Positions 48,901 to 60,060 of a stretch of 64,000 bases of DNA are shown piece by piece. The notes below the pieces were generated by a model that was given only the letters and a program-made list of their open reading frames with translations, was not told where the DNA came from and ran no database searches. The DNA is from Calliopsis andreniformis. Its lineage: Eukaryota > Arthropoda > Insecta > Hymenoptera > Andrenidae. Made by a program: the position numbers and the translations under genes. The stretch spans positions 12,378,961 through 12,442,960 of the forward strand of contig NC_135071.1 of the NCBI RefSeq assembly GCF_051401765.1, given 5' to 3'. Position 1 is the first letter of the stretch. Each line of letters opens with the position of its first letter.

Positions 48901-51900
48901 GTAGTTAAACGTGTCCAGGAAAACGTACTGTAATTGCAGTGTCATGTGATTAACAATTAGCAAAGGAAAAGCATTTTAGTGAATCTGATTAGGTGCAATT
49001 TATTGGCTCGCAACAATTTTAAATCACATTCAGGAAACACAAATTTAAATCTGATGTGTACATGTGAATATGCAGTAGATTTAGGAGTATCTAATTAATA
49101 ATATGCTTAAACAGTTTGTTCAATTCAAACATTCTTCTTAATGAAAATAACCCTTTTCTATCATGAGTACGCATGTTCCTTATATGGCCTATTGCTAATA
49201 TTTCCAAAATGGTTTCAATTTAGTATTTATTACAAATGGGACTATGAAATTTACAGAACTTGTGAAATAAACTTTGTTCGCCCAATATGTAAATTCCAAT
49301 GTCTTCAAAAATAAGATATATGAAAAATGTACCTATTTCTATATTTTTATAATAAAAACATTCTTTAAACATACTCCCAATAAAGAAATTTGTTATAAAA
49401 CATTCCTGTAGCAATATATAATCAAGACACGTGTAGAAATGATTTTACAAGCTTATATGTACATGAATTAGTCAATATTTTTTAGGTTGGCTATATTAGG
49501 TACACTTTTCGTATATCTTATGTCTTACATTTTTTAAATTCCAATTAGAAACCTGTAAACTACATCAGTTCTGGCCTATTCTATATATGAAACACAAATA
49601 ATTTCTCTCTACTTTGAGATAAATTAGATGCATAAATATCAATTACTTTCTAATCGACAGCTTTAACGCTGACATATCATTTTAACGATTTAACTCTCCC
49701 TAGGCCATATAAGATATTTTTACCTTATACATGTTCGTATTGCTTCTTATAATAATGGGACATTCATGAACGAATCATACGATTTCATGAGAAATAATGA
49801 CAAATGAAGAACGAGCGAGTTGGGGTAACAGCAAAGGGGTAACACGATCAGTTTCCCTATGATATATTAATAACAGTTGTGGAACGAATCCATGGTTTCG
49901 TTTTTGTTCAGATACACCTCTATACTAAGGCAATCGATATTATATGGGACATTTTGCGTCAACAGCATCTGTCACTCGCGAGCACGTTACAAGGTTTGAC
50001 GGCCAGCCTAGGAACATAGAGCCATTTGAAATTCTTCGAAAGGATTATGGCCACTTTAGAAGTTCGTTTGCTTAAATGAGAATGAAATGTACATTTTATC
50101 GAGTATTATTTTCACTACGACGCTATTTCTTTTGTCTATGCTATCTTTTTAAACGTATTCTGATACATGACTTTCCATCAATATTGGACAGACTTTGAAG
50201 AAATGTCTATTTTCATGTAACTCGTTTTTCCTTAATATTCTTACATTTTTCGAATGCTCCCTTTCTACTAATTTTCTGCAAAAAAATGTTGGTAAGCTTC
50301 GAAAATTTATACATTTTTTGCGGCAGTTATCGAAAGGACGTAGCTCGTCTCAGCCAAAGCTAAAAGCGATTCACTATCCACTTATTTGATTATAAACTGT
50401 AATGTCCGCATCGGTCGATCAATGTTTCATGTGAAAACCACCGTCGTGCTTCAGCGCTTCGATTATTTATGAACTCCTCGGCTCTTCGTCGAATACATGT
50501 ACTGTACCGTTTGTCTGTAGGTTGCTGAACTACCGCCACTTTTTCTAATTTCAAAGCTCTCCCTACTTGGTTTCCCCCCGTCGTACAGAGGAATCGCCGT
50601 TTATTGAGTGTTTCGCTTTTTAATCTTTCATCCTCGCTAACTATCTTCCACAAACAGTCCGAACTGTCTCAGAGCTAGCTTAGATACTCTCCTTACACGG
50701 AAATAATGGTCATACAGATCTAGCAGAAGTCCTCTAAGTAAGTTTAAACAGGGTAGAGTAGGATCTGTTATAGACCTTTCTAAAATGAACAAAGCTAGCT
50801 TGACTGCAGTAAAGCATCCCTTACATGATGAGACTTACCTCGTGACCTGTCTCGAGGCAAGTGATGGATTTGAGGTCACTTGGAATTATTTCGAATCTTC
50901 TTTGCCTCCTCATAGATTGAATAAGAATCAAAATGGTTCGAAGTGATCTGGTTCCATCACTAGTTGTGTGACATGCCTCGAGGCGAATCTCATCGTGTAG
51001 AGGATACTTACGAGCAGCATTGTTAAATCTACGAAGTTCACTCTTACTGATTCTGTTAAATTCAAGCCTGATAGAGTACTTTTGTGAATTCTACAAGAGA
51101 CTTCAATAACTTCAGCTTACCACATCTTTTCGTGTAGGAGAGAAAAGCAAATGGAAATGGGTTGCAGTAAATAAGCTACTTCGCTCGATGAAACGTCTAT
51201 TTGACCGATGTAAAAGAGTACTGACTATAACTGAAGCTGGCTTGAGCTTTCCTGTTGTCCATTGCTGGGCACTCTTGATATGAAACGCACGCAGAGATGG
51301 GGGTTGTTCGATACTCTATTGGAATATTCCCTACTGTTTCAGAAGATTTAATAAAATATAACTCTTCCCAATTCTTGTTCCAAAATAAACTGAATTTCGT
51401 AATGACAGTTACCAATGAAACGTGACTTGTAAAGGAAAACACTAATAAATCGAAAATTATTTTTAAGTATTTGCATAAATTTATATCTGTACATGAAAGA
51501 ATAAGGTTCAGAGCTATAATCTCTCTCCTATAATATTACTGACATCAATTCTGGATTGTTACGAACAGAGTTCAGAGTATTTACAGAGAACCTAAGCTAA
51601 TGCAATTATCGAGGTAATCAGTGTGCTTTAAGTCTGAAATTTGTACTTTTCTCGCACACAGTCGTACACACTCTGTATAGGTCGAGGAAGAATGGTTTCA
51701 GCAGGGTATCCTGTGGCAAGGAAGAAGCAGGGACGAGAAAAGTGACGGCAATAACCAGCAACAGATACAGATTGCTCTTGTTAGCCGCGTAGTTAGCAGC
51801 TCGTGTAGTTGTTTAGCAAAGTTTCTACGGGGTCCCCCTTCGAACTCGATTCAGTACGTCCCCGTGGTTAATAGAGTCATTTTTCCGAGCTGCCTGCGGC

Positions 51901-54900
51901 CAACCCACCCGTTAAATACGTCTTCCAGCCCAGGCACGTTAAAGATTAGCCAATTACAATTGAATTATCGCACCCTACAAGCCGTCCGTGTAATTTATCT
52001 GCCTGGGCTGATTCGCGAAAAGGTAGGAATGATTAAGGTTGTAAGGCAGCACGCGAAACAAAGCGTTTACATCAGCCTGCTACCCGTTTAACTATCCTAA
52101 CCGTGATAATTCACCCATCCTCATAGGTGATTATGGCATAAATTAGGAAAACTCGAGTACACTACCGTGCATAAGAATTTGAACACTTTTATGTTATTGG
52201 AAAAGTATAAAGTGTGCTTGAACTAAGTTCTGTAGTATAGTTTTGGCTGCAGACATTATCACAGACGATTGTTGCATAAGATTTACAAATACTGATGAGA
52301 AGAACATTTGGTGGTAGTTGGTATAAATATAAAAGTGTATTTCATGCATTTCCTATAATGTGAAAGTGTCCAAATACTTATGCACGGTGGTGTAGGTACA
52401 TGGAAGAAAGGGTAATGCAAAGGTTGTCGAATTATTGTAGTTGAAATTAGATGCAGTCTGTCATGTATCGTTTCGTCATTATTTTTGTGAGTGTTATAAT
52501 ATAATAAAGAGGAAAATGTTGGTATGGATCTAAATTTGATATTCCTAGTTTTTCGAATTTTTTGATATTTTAAGGTCCTCTGAGGCCAACAGTAGCAAAA
52601 ATCGAGAACTAAATTCTGTATGAATGGATGGTGCTTTAACAATTTTAAAAATTTATTTTAAAAAAGTTTGGTAATGAAGAGGTGAAAGGGGAGGTGGGAG
52701 TATGGCGTGTCAATAGTACCATATCTTCAAAGGAGTTGAAATTACAAACATTTTATTCTATCAAGATTTTAACACATTCTGAACAAGGATTATTGATCAA
52801 AACTTTACCCACTAACAAGAGAAATGTTTTTCAAATCCCCTCTGCACATCTTCAAAAATAAAGAATGCTGAATTCTGATGAAATATTAAGTTTTCATAAT
52901 AAACTACTTGTCTCGTGTGGGGAACGTATCTCAACCGTGTTGCCAATTATTTATTAATAACGCTCGAACACGTCCATTTCACAGTCATTTGTAGCTTTGA
53001 CTGATTTCACTTTATAGCTATCGACAGAGCAACCAAAATGGGATTTTTGTCAAATTTTTATTATAGTTTTCAACTGCAGCATCCGTCATTTCATGATGCA
53101 ATCCACTTCCATTTATATTTTTCGCGCAGTTTTCCATTGAAAAAAAAAATCCAAACCACTTTTGTCAGAATGAAATAAAGTGCATAAATAAAATAGGGAG
53201 AGCCGGAAGGTAAGATGAATGGAGCAGAGCTCGATGCAATTGAACACCACGTACACATTCATGACTATATAATGCTGGCAGTTCTGTTTTCCATTACGTT
53301 TCAGCGACTGGAAATAGGCGTACGGTTTAAAATAAAGGCGATAAAAGATTCAATGATAGAAGTATATGAAATAGGAGAAAGAAAATGTACTTATTTCTTT
53401 TTGAGTCGTCTACTGTAATCACGAAAACGTCAGCGATAAATCCAATACCAATAACTCTACTTTTTTTTCAAATTTCAAATTATGAATACAGAGTACAGAA
53501 TAGCAAAAGATTGAAATTTGACATTTGGTTTAAATTGGTTCCAATTTGGTTCGGGGGCGAATCCAGAAGCTTTTCTTTAGAGGAGGCGAAATGTGTAAAG
53601 CACACATATTTTTGACCCTTCTTTTACACGACTTGGAATTTACTCGCAATTTATATTTTAATATTTCTATCTGACACAGCCAAAATTGAATTCACATTAG
53701 TTATGCATTACGTATATACTTAACAAATTTTTCAAAATGTGACATAATATTATCAGACGTTATTAATCATTGATTAAATGGGAGATTTCTGAATCCTCCA
53801 GTGTTTTGATTCAATTCCATTTTCCTAAAAAATGCCTTAGATACTTATATTCTTCACAGCCCTCGAAGCAACCCCTTAAGCAAAGCTCAACCCCATCGTC
53901 GAATCACACAATCAATTGACGAATCAGTAAAAGCTCCGTGGACAATGTAATTTATTATCGTGTCGACTTGGCCATTAAGTAAAAGCTATCTTTCGCGACT
54001 GTTAGAGTGACGGTTGATTCTGTTGGCTAAATAGAGAGCGCTCTCGGACCGTCGGCCAATGGATGCCGCAAATTGGGACAATTATGTTATTTCCGTCCGA
54101 TAACCTACATCGCGGGCTAGTCTGACGCATGAATAAATAAATTCTTCCAGAAAATCTGACGTCTGACACGAAAACGAGCAGACTGTTCGAATTATCACTT
54201 GCATGGCGGAGTACCTACTGTCTAGAGTAACGGGTATATCATCCTCTTCTGTCACGATCAAATTCAGTTTCACTCGTGACACGGACGCGACTGGATCCCA
54301 CCGTCAGCTCCATCGATTCAGAAACGATCCAAATTTATATGCCCGCTCGATACTTTCGAGCAGAAAGACCTCCTTCTCTCGTTCGCGGCGTCTGCCTCGC
54401 GACGCGTAACTCGTCGCGGCGAAATCGTTCGATACTCTACGTCAATAATTGATGCTGTTTATTCAATAACGCAATTACCCGCTGTATTCTTGATGCGAGC
54501 AGAGAGACACGACGCGGTTTCGCATTGTAAACTACTGTTTTAGTAAATGCATGGGAATCGTTTTCGCTGAAGAATTGTATGAAATGTGGTGGCAGAGGAG
54601 CTCGATGTCTGTGATTGCAAGGCAAAACGATCTAAGTCTAATGTTTTGTTTTTTTGAAGGATTGGCGTGTGGAGTTTTTAGGTTTAATGCTGTCTTATGG
54701 ATATGTGCTTTCTTAAACCTGGATGACGAAAGAAATCGGATGATTAGGGGTATCTGGTGTATCTTGTACAGTAATTGTAATTGTTTCTTATATTTGTGGG
54801 GAACGTAAGTGACGCATAGCGGTTTTTATGGCACTCCAACTATCTCGCATCACATCATCGTATCTCTAAATAATCAATTTAGTGCTGGTCATAACCGTAA

Positions 54901-55659
54901 CCACGAGTTAGCAAGTTTATGTCAGCGAAACCATCATAACTACGTGGCTTCCTAAAGCATAAATACGATCATGGAGTGTGTTGCGCGTAAAGCTGCAATG
55001 TTCTAATTTATTCCCCCTTCCTCTGCTTCCCTTATACTTTTCTTCTTGTATTTTCTATAACTACCTGTTTCTGCTCTTTTTACGACACCCATTTCACTTT
55101 CTTTTATATTAAAAGGTATATATTTTTTCTTACTCTCATATGTAGGTGCTTTTTCAATTAAATTCGACATTCTGAATTTATGTTAAATATCGTAAAATAT
55201 AAATTATTTATAAATTTGTTGAATCACTAGTTTATGTAATTTATAAATTACTAATTAAATCAGTAATTCATGAATTAAGAATAATAATGCTAGTTAAATA
55301 TTGTGCGAAAGACATTCTCAGTAATTTGATTTGTTTCAAGTGTTTATTTACTTACAAGATAATACAATCTTATTTTTGATCAATTACTATCTATTAAATT
55401 TTCAGCAATATGCATTAAATCAGATACGAGTGAACGTAAGTTAATTTTGTTTGCCTGATAAGAGAAGTCAATAGTTTGTTTAAACACTCGTTTGTGGATT
55501 TTGCGATCGAATCTCTTGCACTACTATTATTCTGCCTTTATTATCAGTTGCTGTAACATGAATATAATTATCGGGAAAGAAGTAGTAATGTTCTATACTC
55601 ACATTATGCCTTGGTGACCAGGAATTGCACATAATGGAAGCATCTTCCAATATACGACT
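39181..55659 (-). CDS. acj6: POU-IV (Brn3) transcription factor Acj6, 5' end outside window
   Basis: Three exons on -: 55659-55603 (19 aa), 46989-46801 (63 aa) and 39945-39181 (254 aa with stop), all joined in phase 0 with GT-AG sites, giving 336 aa of the C-terminal part. In order: SRILEDASIMCNSWSPRHN, which matches the fly SRLLEDASLLCNSW block; the POU-IV box GGLNSGLQDGLLSRAEALAA; His- and Gly-rich linker; Ala run; POU-specific domain; POU homeodomain. Acj6 is a nuclear factor that selects olfactory receptor genes and neuron identity. The N-terminal ~50 residues expected from the fly protein (MTMSMYSTTDK-type start) were not found in the window, so the first exon is probably upstream beyond 64000. 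Intron sizes are 6.9 and 8.6 kb. Confidence 0.5.
40495..41085. mobile_element. TCAGACACA-family MITE, copy 4, inside acj6 intron
   Basis: Left TACAGGATCTTTAATAACTC and reversed right TACAGGGTGTTCAATGATAA; arms share AGAAATTTGAAGG/CGAAATTTTAAAG and TTCAGAGTTAATAATT / TTCCTAGTTAATAGTT. The centre (40690-40950) is a tandem array of units like TCAGTAGAATAAGTC(T/G)CAAG then TCAGACACA, about five complete repeats; it is translated by an antisense frame into a repetitive hydrophobic peptide that is an artefact. Confidence 0.5.
41265..41350. promoter_or_regulatory. Short GC-richer intronic block
   Basis: Sequence with GCACGTGTCGTGAC, then ATCGTGTGCGCGACC and ACAAATTATTTATGAGCTCC, set in AT-rich intron. 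Contains an E-box (CACGTG) and a POU/homeodomain-like ATTATTTATGA. Candidate enhancer fragment; weak. Confidence 0.5.
42090..43290. promoter_or_regulatory. CpG-rich island in acj6 intron, candidate internal promoter or enhancer
   Basis: About 1.2 kb of raised GC/CpG with a pyrimidine-rich tract (42838-42925). Includes GTGTATAAGGTAGGACC near 42768 (TATA-like) and a relatively mixed block from 43040 to 43290. Frames of 148 (+) and 80 (-) codons show no domains. Could be an alternative acj6 start or an enhancer. Confidence 0.5.
43347..43785. mobile_element. Tc1-type MITE carrying a second MITE
   Basis: Outer ends: left TACTGTGTATGAGGATTTCG; reversed right TACACTACTGCGCATAAGTA; related to the element at 52158. 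Inside, 43448-43650 is a second inverted pair: GTAGACTGCGGATTTTTATG on the left, and GTAGACTACGAATTTTTATA as the reversed right. This suggests one MITE inserted into another. Confidence 0.5.
44491..44787. mobile_element. TTAA-type MITE
   Basis: Left TTAACACTAGGTTAAATAGG, right ending TTTCTAGGGTTAA (reversed: TTAACCCTAGAAATACTGAG). TTAA on both ends and a short terminal match, as in piggyBac-like MITEs; 297 bp, no coding. Confidence 0.5.
45225..45303 (+). repeat. AAATTCAAATATT simple repeat
   Basis: About 80 bp of repeated AAATTCAAA/TATTCAAATATTT units in the acj6 intron. Confidence 0.5.
46260..46650. promoter_or_regulatory. acj6: Homeodomain-site-rich block next to acj6 exon
   Basis: Intronic DNA just downstream of the POU-IV box exon with dense ATTA/TAAT cores: GATTGTTAACAAG, CATTAATTATG, CATAATTAATTG, CAATTATTG, TTAATTACATTC and GATAATTATTTCATG. 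Unlike simple AT-rich filler it is mixed with GC-containing spacers. Proposed enhancer or autoregulatory region. Confidence 0.5.
46454..46476. promoter_or_regulatory. acj6: Inverted pair of near-consensus Brn3 sites
   Basis: ATTAATTATG (46454-46463), a 3-nt spacer, and CATAATTAAT (46467-46476). Both arms match 10 of the 11 bases of the published Brn3 recognition sequence GCATAATTAAT. It lies 325 bp downstream of the acj6 POU-IV box exon, in its intron. Confidence 0.5.
46801..46989 (-). CDS. acj6: acj6 internal exon with POU-IV box
   Basis: 63 codons, flanked by acceptor CGTTTCAG and donor GTACATTC. Starts GDLFGGLNSG, then LLSRAEALAADLGKHN, the conserved POU-IV box found in all Brn3 proteins, then a His/Pro-rich tail ending NNRPHHQ. 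Read-through past the donor is open for 55 further codons but shows no family match, so the splice is preferred. Confidence 0.5.
47160..47880. repeat. Higher-order tandem repeat, ~120-bp monomer, ~240-bp dimer
   Basis: Monomers begin at about 47215, 47337, 47461, 47578, 47698 and 47821 (phrase CTGTTTC/CTGGTTTC, then TTTAAGTTTT or TTTAAGAATGCTC). Alternate monomers are far more alike than neighbours: the units at 47215 and 47461 share long exact runs (CACGATTTAAGAATGCTC, GGTGTAAATAGGCTGAATTG), as do those at 47337 and 47578. Hence a dimeric unit of 237-246 bp was duplicated. The last copies decay. A partial monomer precedes 47215. Confidence 0.5.
50806..51005. repeat. Foldback element
   Basis: Left arm phrases TACATGATGAGACTTACCTC, CTCGAGGCAAGTGATGG and GGTCACTTGGAATTATTTCGA are mirrored on the right by CACGATGAGATTCGCCTCGA, GGCATGTCAC..AGTGATGG and GATCACTTCGAACCATTTTG when reversed. 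About 200 bp, mostly palindromic; MITE-like, borders approximate. Confidence 0.5.
52158..52394. mobile_element. Tc1/mariner-type MITE
   Basis: 237 bp. Left TACACTACCGTGCATAAGAA with TTTGAACACTTTTATG; reversed right TACACCACCGTGCATAAGTA with TTTGGACACTTTCACA. The 'CGTGCATAAGTATTTGGACAC' type end is typical of insect Tc1-like elements. Flanked by G..G without clear duplication beyond TA. No transposase frame. Confidence 0.5.
53880..54430. promoter_or_regulatory. GC-richer intronic block
   Basis: Contains GAGAGCGCTCTCGGACCGTC, CCAATGGATGCCGCAAATTG and CGCATGAATAAATAAATTC, the last two with octamer/homeodomain-like cores. Frames of 66-68 codons on both strands overlap and have no domain. Candidate enhancer. 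Confidence 0.5.
54431..55602. other. AT-rich intronic stretch
   Basis: No exon or repeat recognised. An 85-codon frame at 54551-54808 has no family features. Confidence 0.5.
55603..55659 (-). CDS. acj6: acj6 internal micro-exon
   Basis: 57-nt exon between a TTTTACAG acceptor and a GTGAGT donor. Encodes SRILEDASIMCNSWSPRHN, closely similar to the block before the POU-IV box in fly Acj6 (SRLLEDASLLCNSWSARQN). Phase 0 on both sides, so it could be skipped without a frameshift; fly acj6 is known for N-terminal alternative splicing. Confidence 0.5.
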
Positions 55660-56319
55660 CTGTAAAACGAAAACTTTTGGTTTTTAGATGTTTCTATTCC
55701 TCCGACTCCATTTTCTTTTTCCTTTAACTTTCTTTCGTTCTATCGAAATTCATTTGCTTTTGACGTCTCTTATTCCATTGATTCCAGACAATCCAAACTT
55801 TAATGATCATTTTTCTTTGGCTTAAGAATTGAATTACTGTCTCAATGAAATGGGACCGCGTTTGATGCATTTCATATTTCAGGAATATGGAAAGACAAAT
55901 GTGGGAATTCGTTAAGATATCTATATTAAACTCGATTAATGGTTTTCTCTTAGATTTCATTGCAATGATCTAAAAGGAACTGAAATGAATTTCGATTAAA
56001 TCTTGAATGCATAATCATACAATTTTGTTTAATTTGGGACATTAAATATAACGAATTTTTAATTGTAAGGTGAATCAGTTGTTGGAATTCAGTATGTGTT
56101 GTTTAAAACAGATACTAACTTCGAACTTCGTGTAGTTGTGAAGAAAATTTTAAAGTTTCAAACAATTTGACTAATGTGTCAGAATTAAATTTTCTGATTT
56201 TCACTCTGAAGAGGAAGCAATCAATTTCTCCATTCTTCCTAAAATACTTGTAGGATGTAAAAATTAAAAGAAAATTATTTTTCATGAAGTATCTACTACT
56301 AGACTTGAAACGTGTTCAC

Positions 56320-56370
56320 GTTAAGTGTCATTGAACTCCTATTTATTCATGTTAAGTGTCATTGAACTCC
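56320..56370 (+). repeat. Short direct duplication
   Basis: GTTAAGTGTCATTGAACTCC at 56320-56339 and again at 56351-56370, 31 bp apart, identical. Confidence 0.5.
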
Positions 56371-57014
56371 CAACAACAGGATGTCAATTGCTTAGAAACT
56401 GAAAATCAAGAATGGGAAGATAATAAAATTTTCCAACGTCATACTTTGACCCCGACAATCTGTCTAGACTAGTCGTCATAAATATTAATCGTCTACGAAG
56501 CAATTTCTCGTATATTTTTATCACAAAATTTTCACTTTGTTCTCGCATAATTATTTAAAATATGATTTAGATTGTTCAGAAAATATATTTGTCATGAAAA
56601 AAGTTTGTTCGATGCAAATGATTAAGAAAATATTTATTTTTTTAATATACAGGAAGTACAATATAGTACATACTATGAAATAATATCTCACTTCAGTATT
56701 TTCTACAATTGTTAAATTATATAGGTATTAACGTAATTGTCTTTCGAGTTCGCTTAAGAAATTCATGATAATTAGTAACCTTTCCGGTACCTCAAAAATA
56801 ACTTGAGACTGAAACGAACTCGGTAACAATTTTAGGTAACTCTAATTTTAATAAATTATACGTAAACAAAGAATCCAGGTCGCCATTAATTCGAGTTAAA
56901 AGAGCCTATTGTTTATCTACTTGAATCTGATCATTAAATAGAAATAGCTTTTTTTGTTAGAGACAAGAATTTCTTGTGGATGATATACAAATAACGTTTT
57001 ATACTTTGCATAAA

Positions 57015-57625
57015 GCTTCGTTCAGATTAGTCAAGTTACTTGAATTCCAGCCACTTGGATTCAAGTAGCTTGATGTCCAGTTTGTGTTCACATAAGTCAA
57101 GTTACTTAGATTCAAGTGGGTTGAATTCAAATGTAACTTGAATTCAAGCTGTCATGCAAAAATAATAAAAATGGTGTTGATAGAGGTAATGTATGCTGAT
57201 TATTTGGTTACGTATTTTCCAAACGAGATGTGTACTTTTGATAGCTTCCTTGACGTTCACACGTTTGTCGATTTACTTGAAGCTTGTCCTGTATGTATAG
57301 TATACATCATGGTATACATCAATTAATGTGTATTTCAAGGCAAGGAAAGTTGAAAAGACGTCAACTATACTTGAAGTTTAGAAGGATATTTCAAGTCACG
57401 TAATATAATACGTTCACATTGGTCAAATTGCCACAAATCACTGGTATTCAAGCCACTCGAATCCAACTAACTTGACTGATCTGAACGTTCCTACACGAAA
57501 TAGAAGCTTGAAGGGATGTTTCAAGTCTTCAAGTAAAATAACAGATTCGCATCGACCAAGTTGCCTCAAATCACTTACATTCAAGCTGCTTGAATTCCAA
57601 TAACTTGACTAATCTGAACAAGGCA
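57015..57625. mobile_element. Non-autonomous element with GTTCAGATTAGTCAAGTTA ends
   Basis: 611 bp. Left GCTTCGTTCAGATTAGTCAA, then GTTACTTGAATTC; reversed right GCCTTGTTCAGATTAGTCAA, then GTTATTGGAATTC. The interior repeats AAGTNACTTGRATTCAAG-type blocks several times, and also has an internal end-like phrase (CTTGACTGATCTGAACG at about 57472), which suggests a compound of two copies. A 62-codon frame inside is not recognisable. Confidence 0.5.
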
Positions 57626-57779
57626 TAAGACAGAATTCTGAAAATAACAATTCCTACCAAAAACTATCATTGGAAGTTGCAATTTTATCTAATATCGAAA
57701 AAATAGATATCCACAGAATACTACAAAATTTCTCGTAAAAATAATAGTCGTCCAATGAAAATTAGCATTTCATCGAAAG

Positions 57780-58295
57780 CACGAATTTATTGTTCCGCAC
57801 GTTTGAGGTAATAAATAAGTTTCGTAGACCGAGACTAATGATCAACGCGACGAAATATTTTCCGTCGGACAGGAGTCGATGCATATCGACGCAGTTTATC
57901 TGTCAACGGAGCTTAATATTCATCCGATCTGCATATTTTATTCTCAGCAATCGCTTGATATGTATATTTAAAGCAGCCCGCTAAGATTGACAGAATCGGG
58001 CCATCCTGGCGTCGCGACGCCGCCGGCGTCACAAATTAAATGAGTCATTTTAGGAATCGTACGAAACTCGATATCGTACACATTAAAAGCGTCGCCCGAC
58101 GGCTGATTTCGATCGTCACGGATGACAATGTTCGCGTCGTTCAGCGTCTGATAATAAGTAGCCACCAGCAGTCTCCATTAATTCGTCGGATTCATGAGCG
58201 TATTCAGACGGCGTGCTGGTGCACCTTTTTTGTGACGATATGTGTCGTTCATACATTTTTCAGACGATCCTATCCGATGATAAATTATTAATACT
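57780..58295. promoter_or_regulatory. GC-richer block with POU-type cores
   Basis: Includes GTCGATGCATATCGAC, ATCTGCATATTTTATTC, TTAATATTCATCC and CAAATTAAATGAGTCATT, interleaved with CpG-rich spacers (GGCGTCGCGACGCCGCC palindrome near 58009). In the upstream acj6 intron. Candidate enhancer. Confidence 0.5.
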
Positions 58296-58427
58296 TCGGC
58301 TCGTGAGTCTTGCAGGAACAGCATGTTCCTTTATGAAGAGTAAATAATCGCAAATGAATCTAATTGGATAATACGTAATAATTCAAGAAGGAAAAATAAA
58401 ATATAAACATTATTCAAATGTATGGGA

Positions 58428-58690
58428 TTAACCCTCGTATGGCGAATGCTGGGTCATTTTGACCCTGCACTTTGACAGTACAAGATGTCAAAAGTGTAGT
58501 ACATTTGTTTGTAAGAGTCATACAAAAGATATAATATTTACTTCATGTATCAGGTGTGCAGAAAACGAAGAAGTACATTGTATATTATTTAAAATGGGTT
58601 TTTCTATATAATTCCTTTCCAAAACTAGTTTACAATAGAAATTCTATTATGGGTCAAAATGACCCTTCATTTGTCTCTCACATCCCTCGA
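58428..58690. mobile_element. TTAACCCT-type MITE with GGGTCA palindromes
   Basis: Starts TTAACCCTCGTATGG; right end TCTCACATCCCTCG. Two 15-bp blocks, GGGTCATTTTGACCC (58451-58465) and GGGTCAAAATGACCC (58651-58665), are exact reverse complements, and each is itself an inverted GGGTCA pair. About 260 bp, non-coding. Confidence 0.5.
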
Positions 58691-58754
58691 AAACCAATTG
58701 CCTTCCAAGGATTAATACAAATCGCAGAAGTTGCTATACTAGTTAGTTAGGCGT

Positions 58755-58820
58755 AAGTAGTATAAGCAAACGATATGTCAGACTTAGTAGTATAAACAAG
58801 TGATATGTCAGACTTATTGG
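58755..58820 (+). repeat. Short tandem repeat, period about 33 bp
   Basis: GTAGTATAAGCAAACGATAT then GTCAGACTTA is followed by GTAGTATAAACAAGTGATAT and GTCAGACTTA. Confidence 0.5.
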
Positions 58821-59699
58821 TAGTAGTATTAGCATATGGTGTATGAGAAGTTCGAAATTTTATCGAAGACTGAGGCTCGATTGCAGTTTCTTCTAAGCTT
58901 GATATTATTATTGAAAATATGCATTTGTCGAGTTAATAACAGAAACAGCCTTCATTAAATTTTACGCTCAGATATAATCGTCTTTCTATAATTTGCACTC
59001 TATTTTTCAAATTTTCTATATTTTTGAATATTGCATGCATTATTTAAATTTGCATACATTATATATTTCTATAAATGTATAAAAATCCACAGTCAGTGAA
59101 AATCAGATTGTCATTCGATCCTGTATTGAAGCTAACTGCAATGCCAGCACAACGTTGGTAACACTCTTTCAAAAGAAGATTGCACACTCGCTAAAGCTGC
59201 AATACTGAAAACTGTATATCGTCAGTTGTGAAAGCTTTAAATTTCTGATACGGTTTTCTAATTATTCAAACATAGTACACACCAGAAAGATAAACCTGAC
59301 AGCATTAAAAATATTGCTTCTTCAACCTTCAACAGCTTATCAACATAGCCTTATGCTGGCACACTTTGCGAATGAGCCTGCATCTGTATGCATAACTATC
59401 TTTCACATGTGTGTACTATGGTACAATCAACGCATACATGCGTACGTATACTCACGTGAACCAGTACGTACATATATCGCTGTATCGCGTGTGCTTTGTT
59501 GAAGCTGTACACATTGCATCGAATGTAAATACAAAGCACGGGTAACGTGGACGAACTGTGCACACACGTGATCATAGACGCGTGTGCATTCGCAAATTTG
59601 CCATTGTGGCACATCGATTGGAACTGTTGCGAATACTTGTCCGAGTGTTCCATGTGCGAATGACGAATTCAATTTAAGGACGTTTCATATTTCATTGAC

Positions 59700-60060
59700 T
59701 TAACCCTTATGATGGGGTCACAGTATTTGTACTAGATCACTGTTAGTATCTATTGATTGAAATATCAATGAATTATTTATACATTATAGTAAACTGGAAA
59801 GCTATGAATTTTTTGTGTACTATTGTTAATTATTTTAGGTAAAGGAATTGCAGCAATTCTATCATATTATGTTATATCACATATGTATTTCAAAAGTGAT
59901 ACAACTCAAGAAATGTGATATTTTCATTACAGCTATAAATCAGTTTGGTGAACGCATTTCTATTTAATATAAACAGCTTACTAATTAAAGATCAAAATTA
60001 TAGAATTTATTCAAAAAATTCTTCAAATATAAATTAGAGATTATTTAAATAATAACAAGA
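59700..60060. mobile_element. TTAACCCTT-type element remnant, second copy
   Basis: Begins TTAACCCTTATGATGGGGTC and parallels the element at 27786 (ATACATTATAGTAAAC, AAGCTATGAATT, GTTAATTATTTTAGG, GCAGCAATTCTATC). Right border uncertain. Confidence 0.5.

Larger units (their letters stand above)
46990..55602 (-). other. acj6: acj6 intron between the micro-exon and the POU-IV box exon
   Basis: 8.6-kb intron with a higher-order tandem repeat (47.16-47.88 kb), a foldback element (50.8 kb), a Tc1-type MITE (52.16 kb) and a GC-richer block (53.88-54.43 kb). No extra exon recognised, although alternative exons cannot be excluded. Confidence 0.5.
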
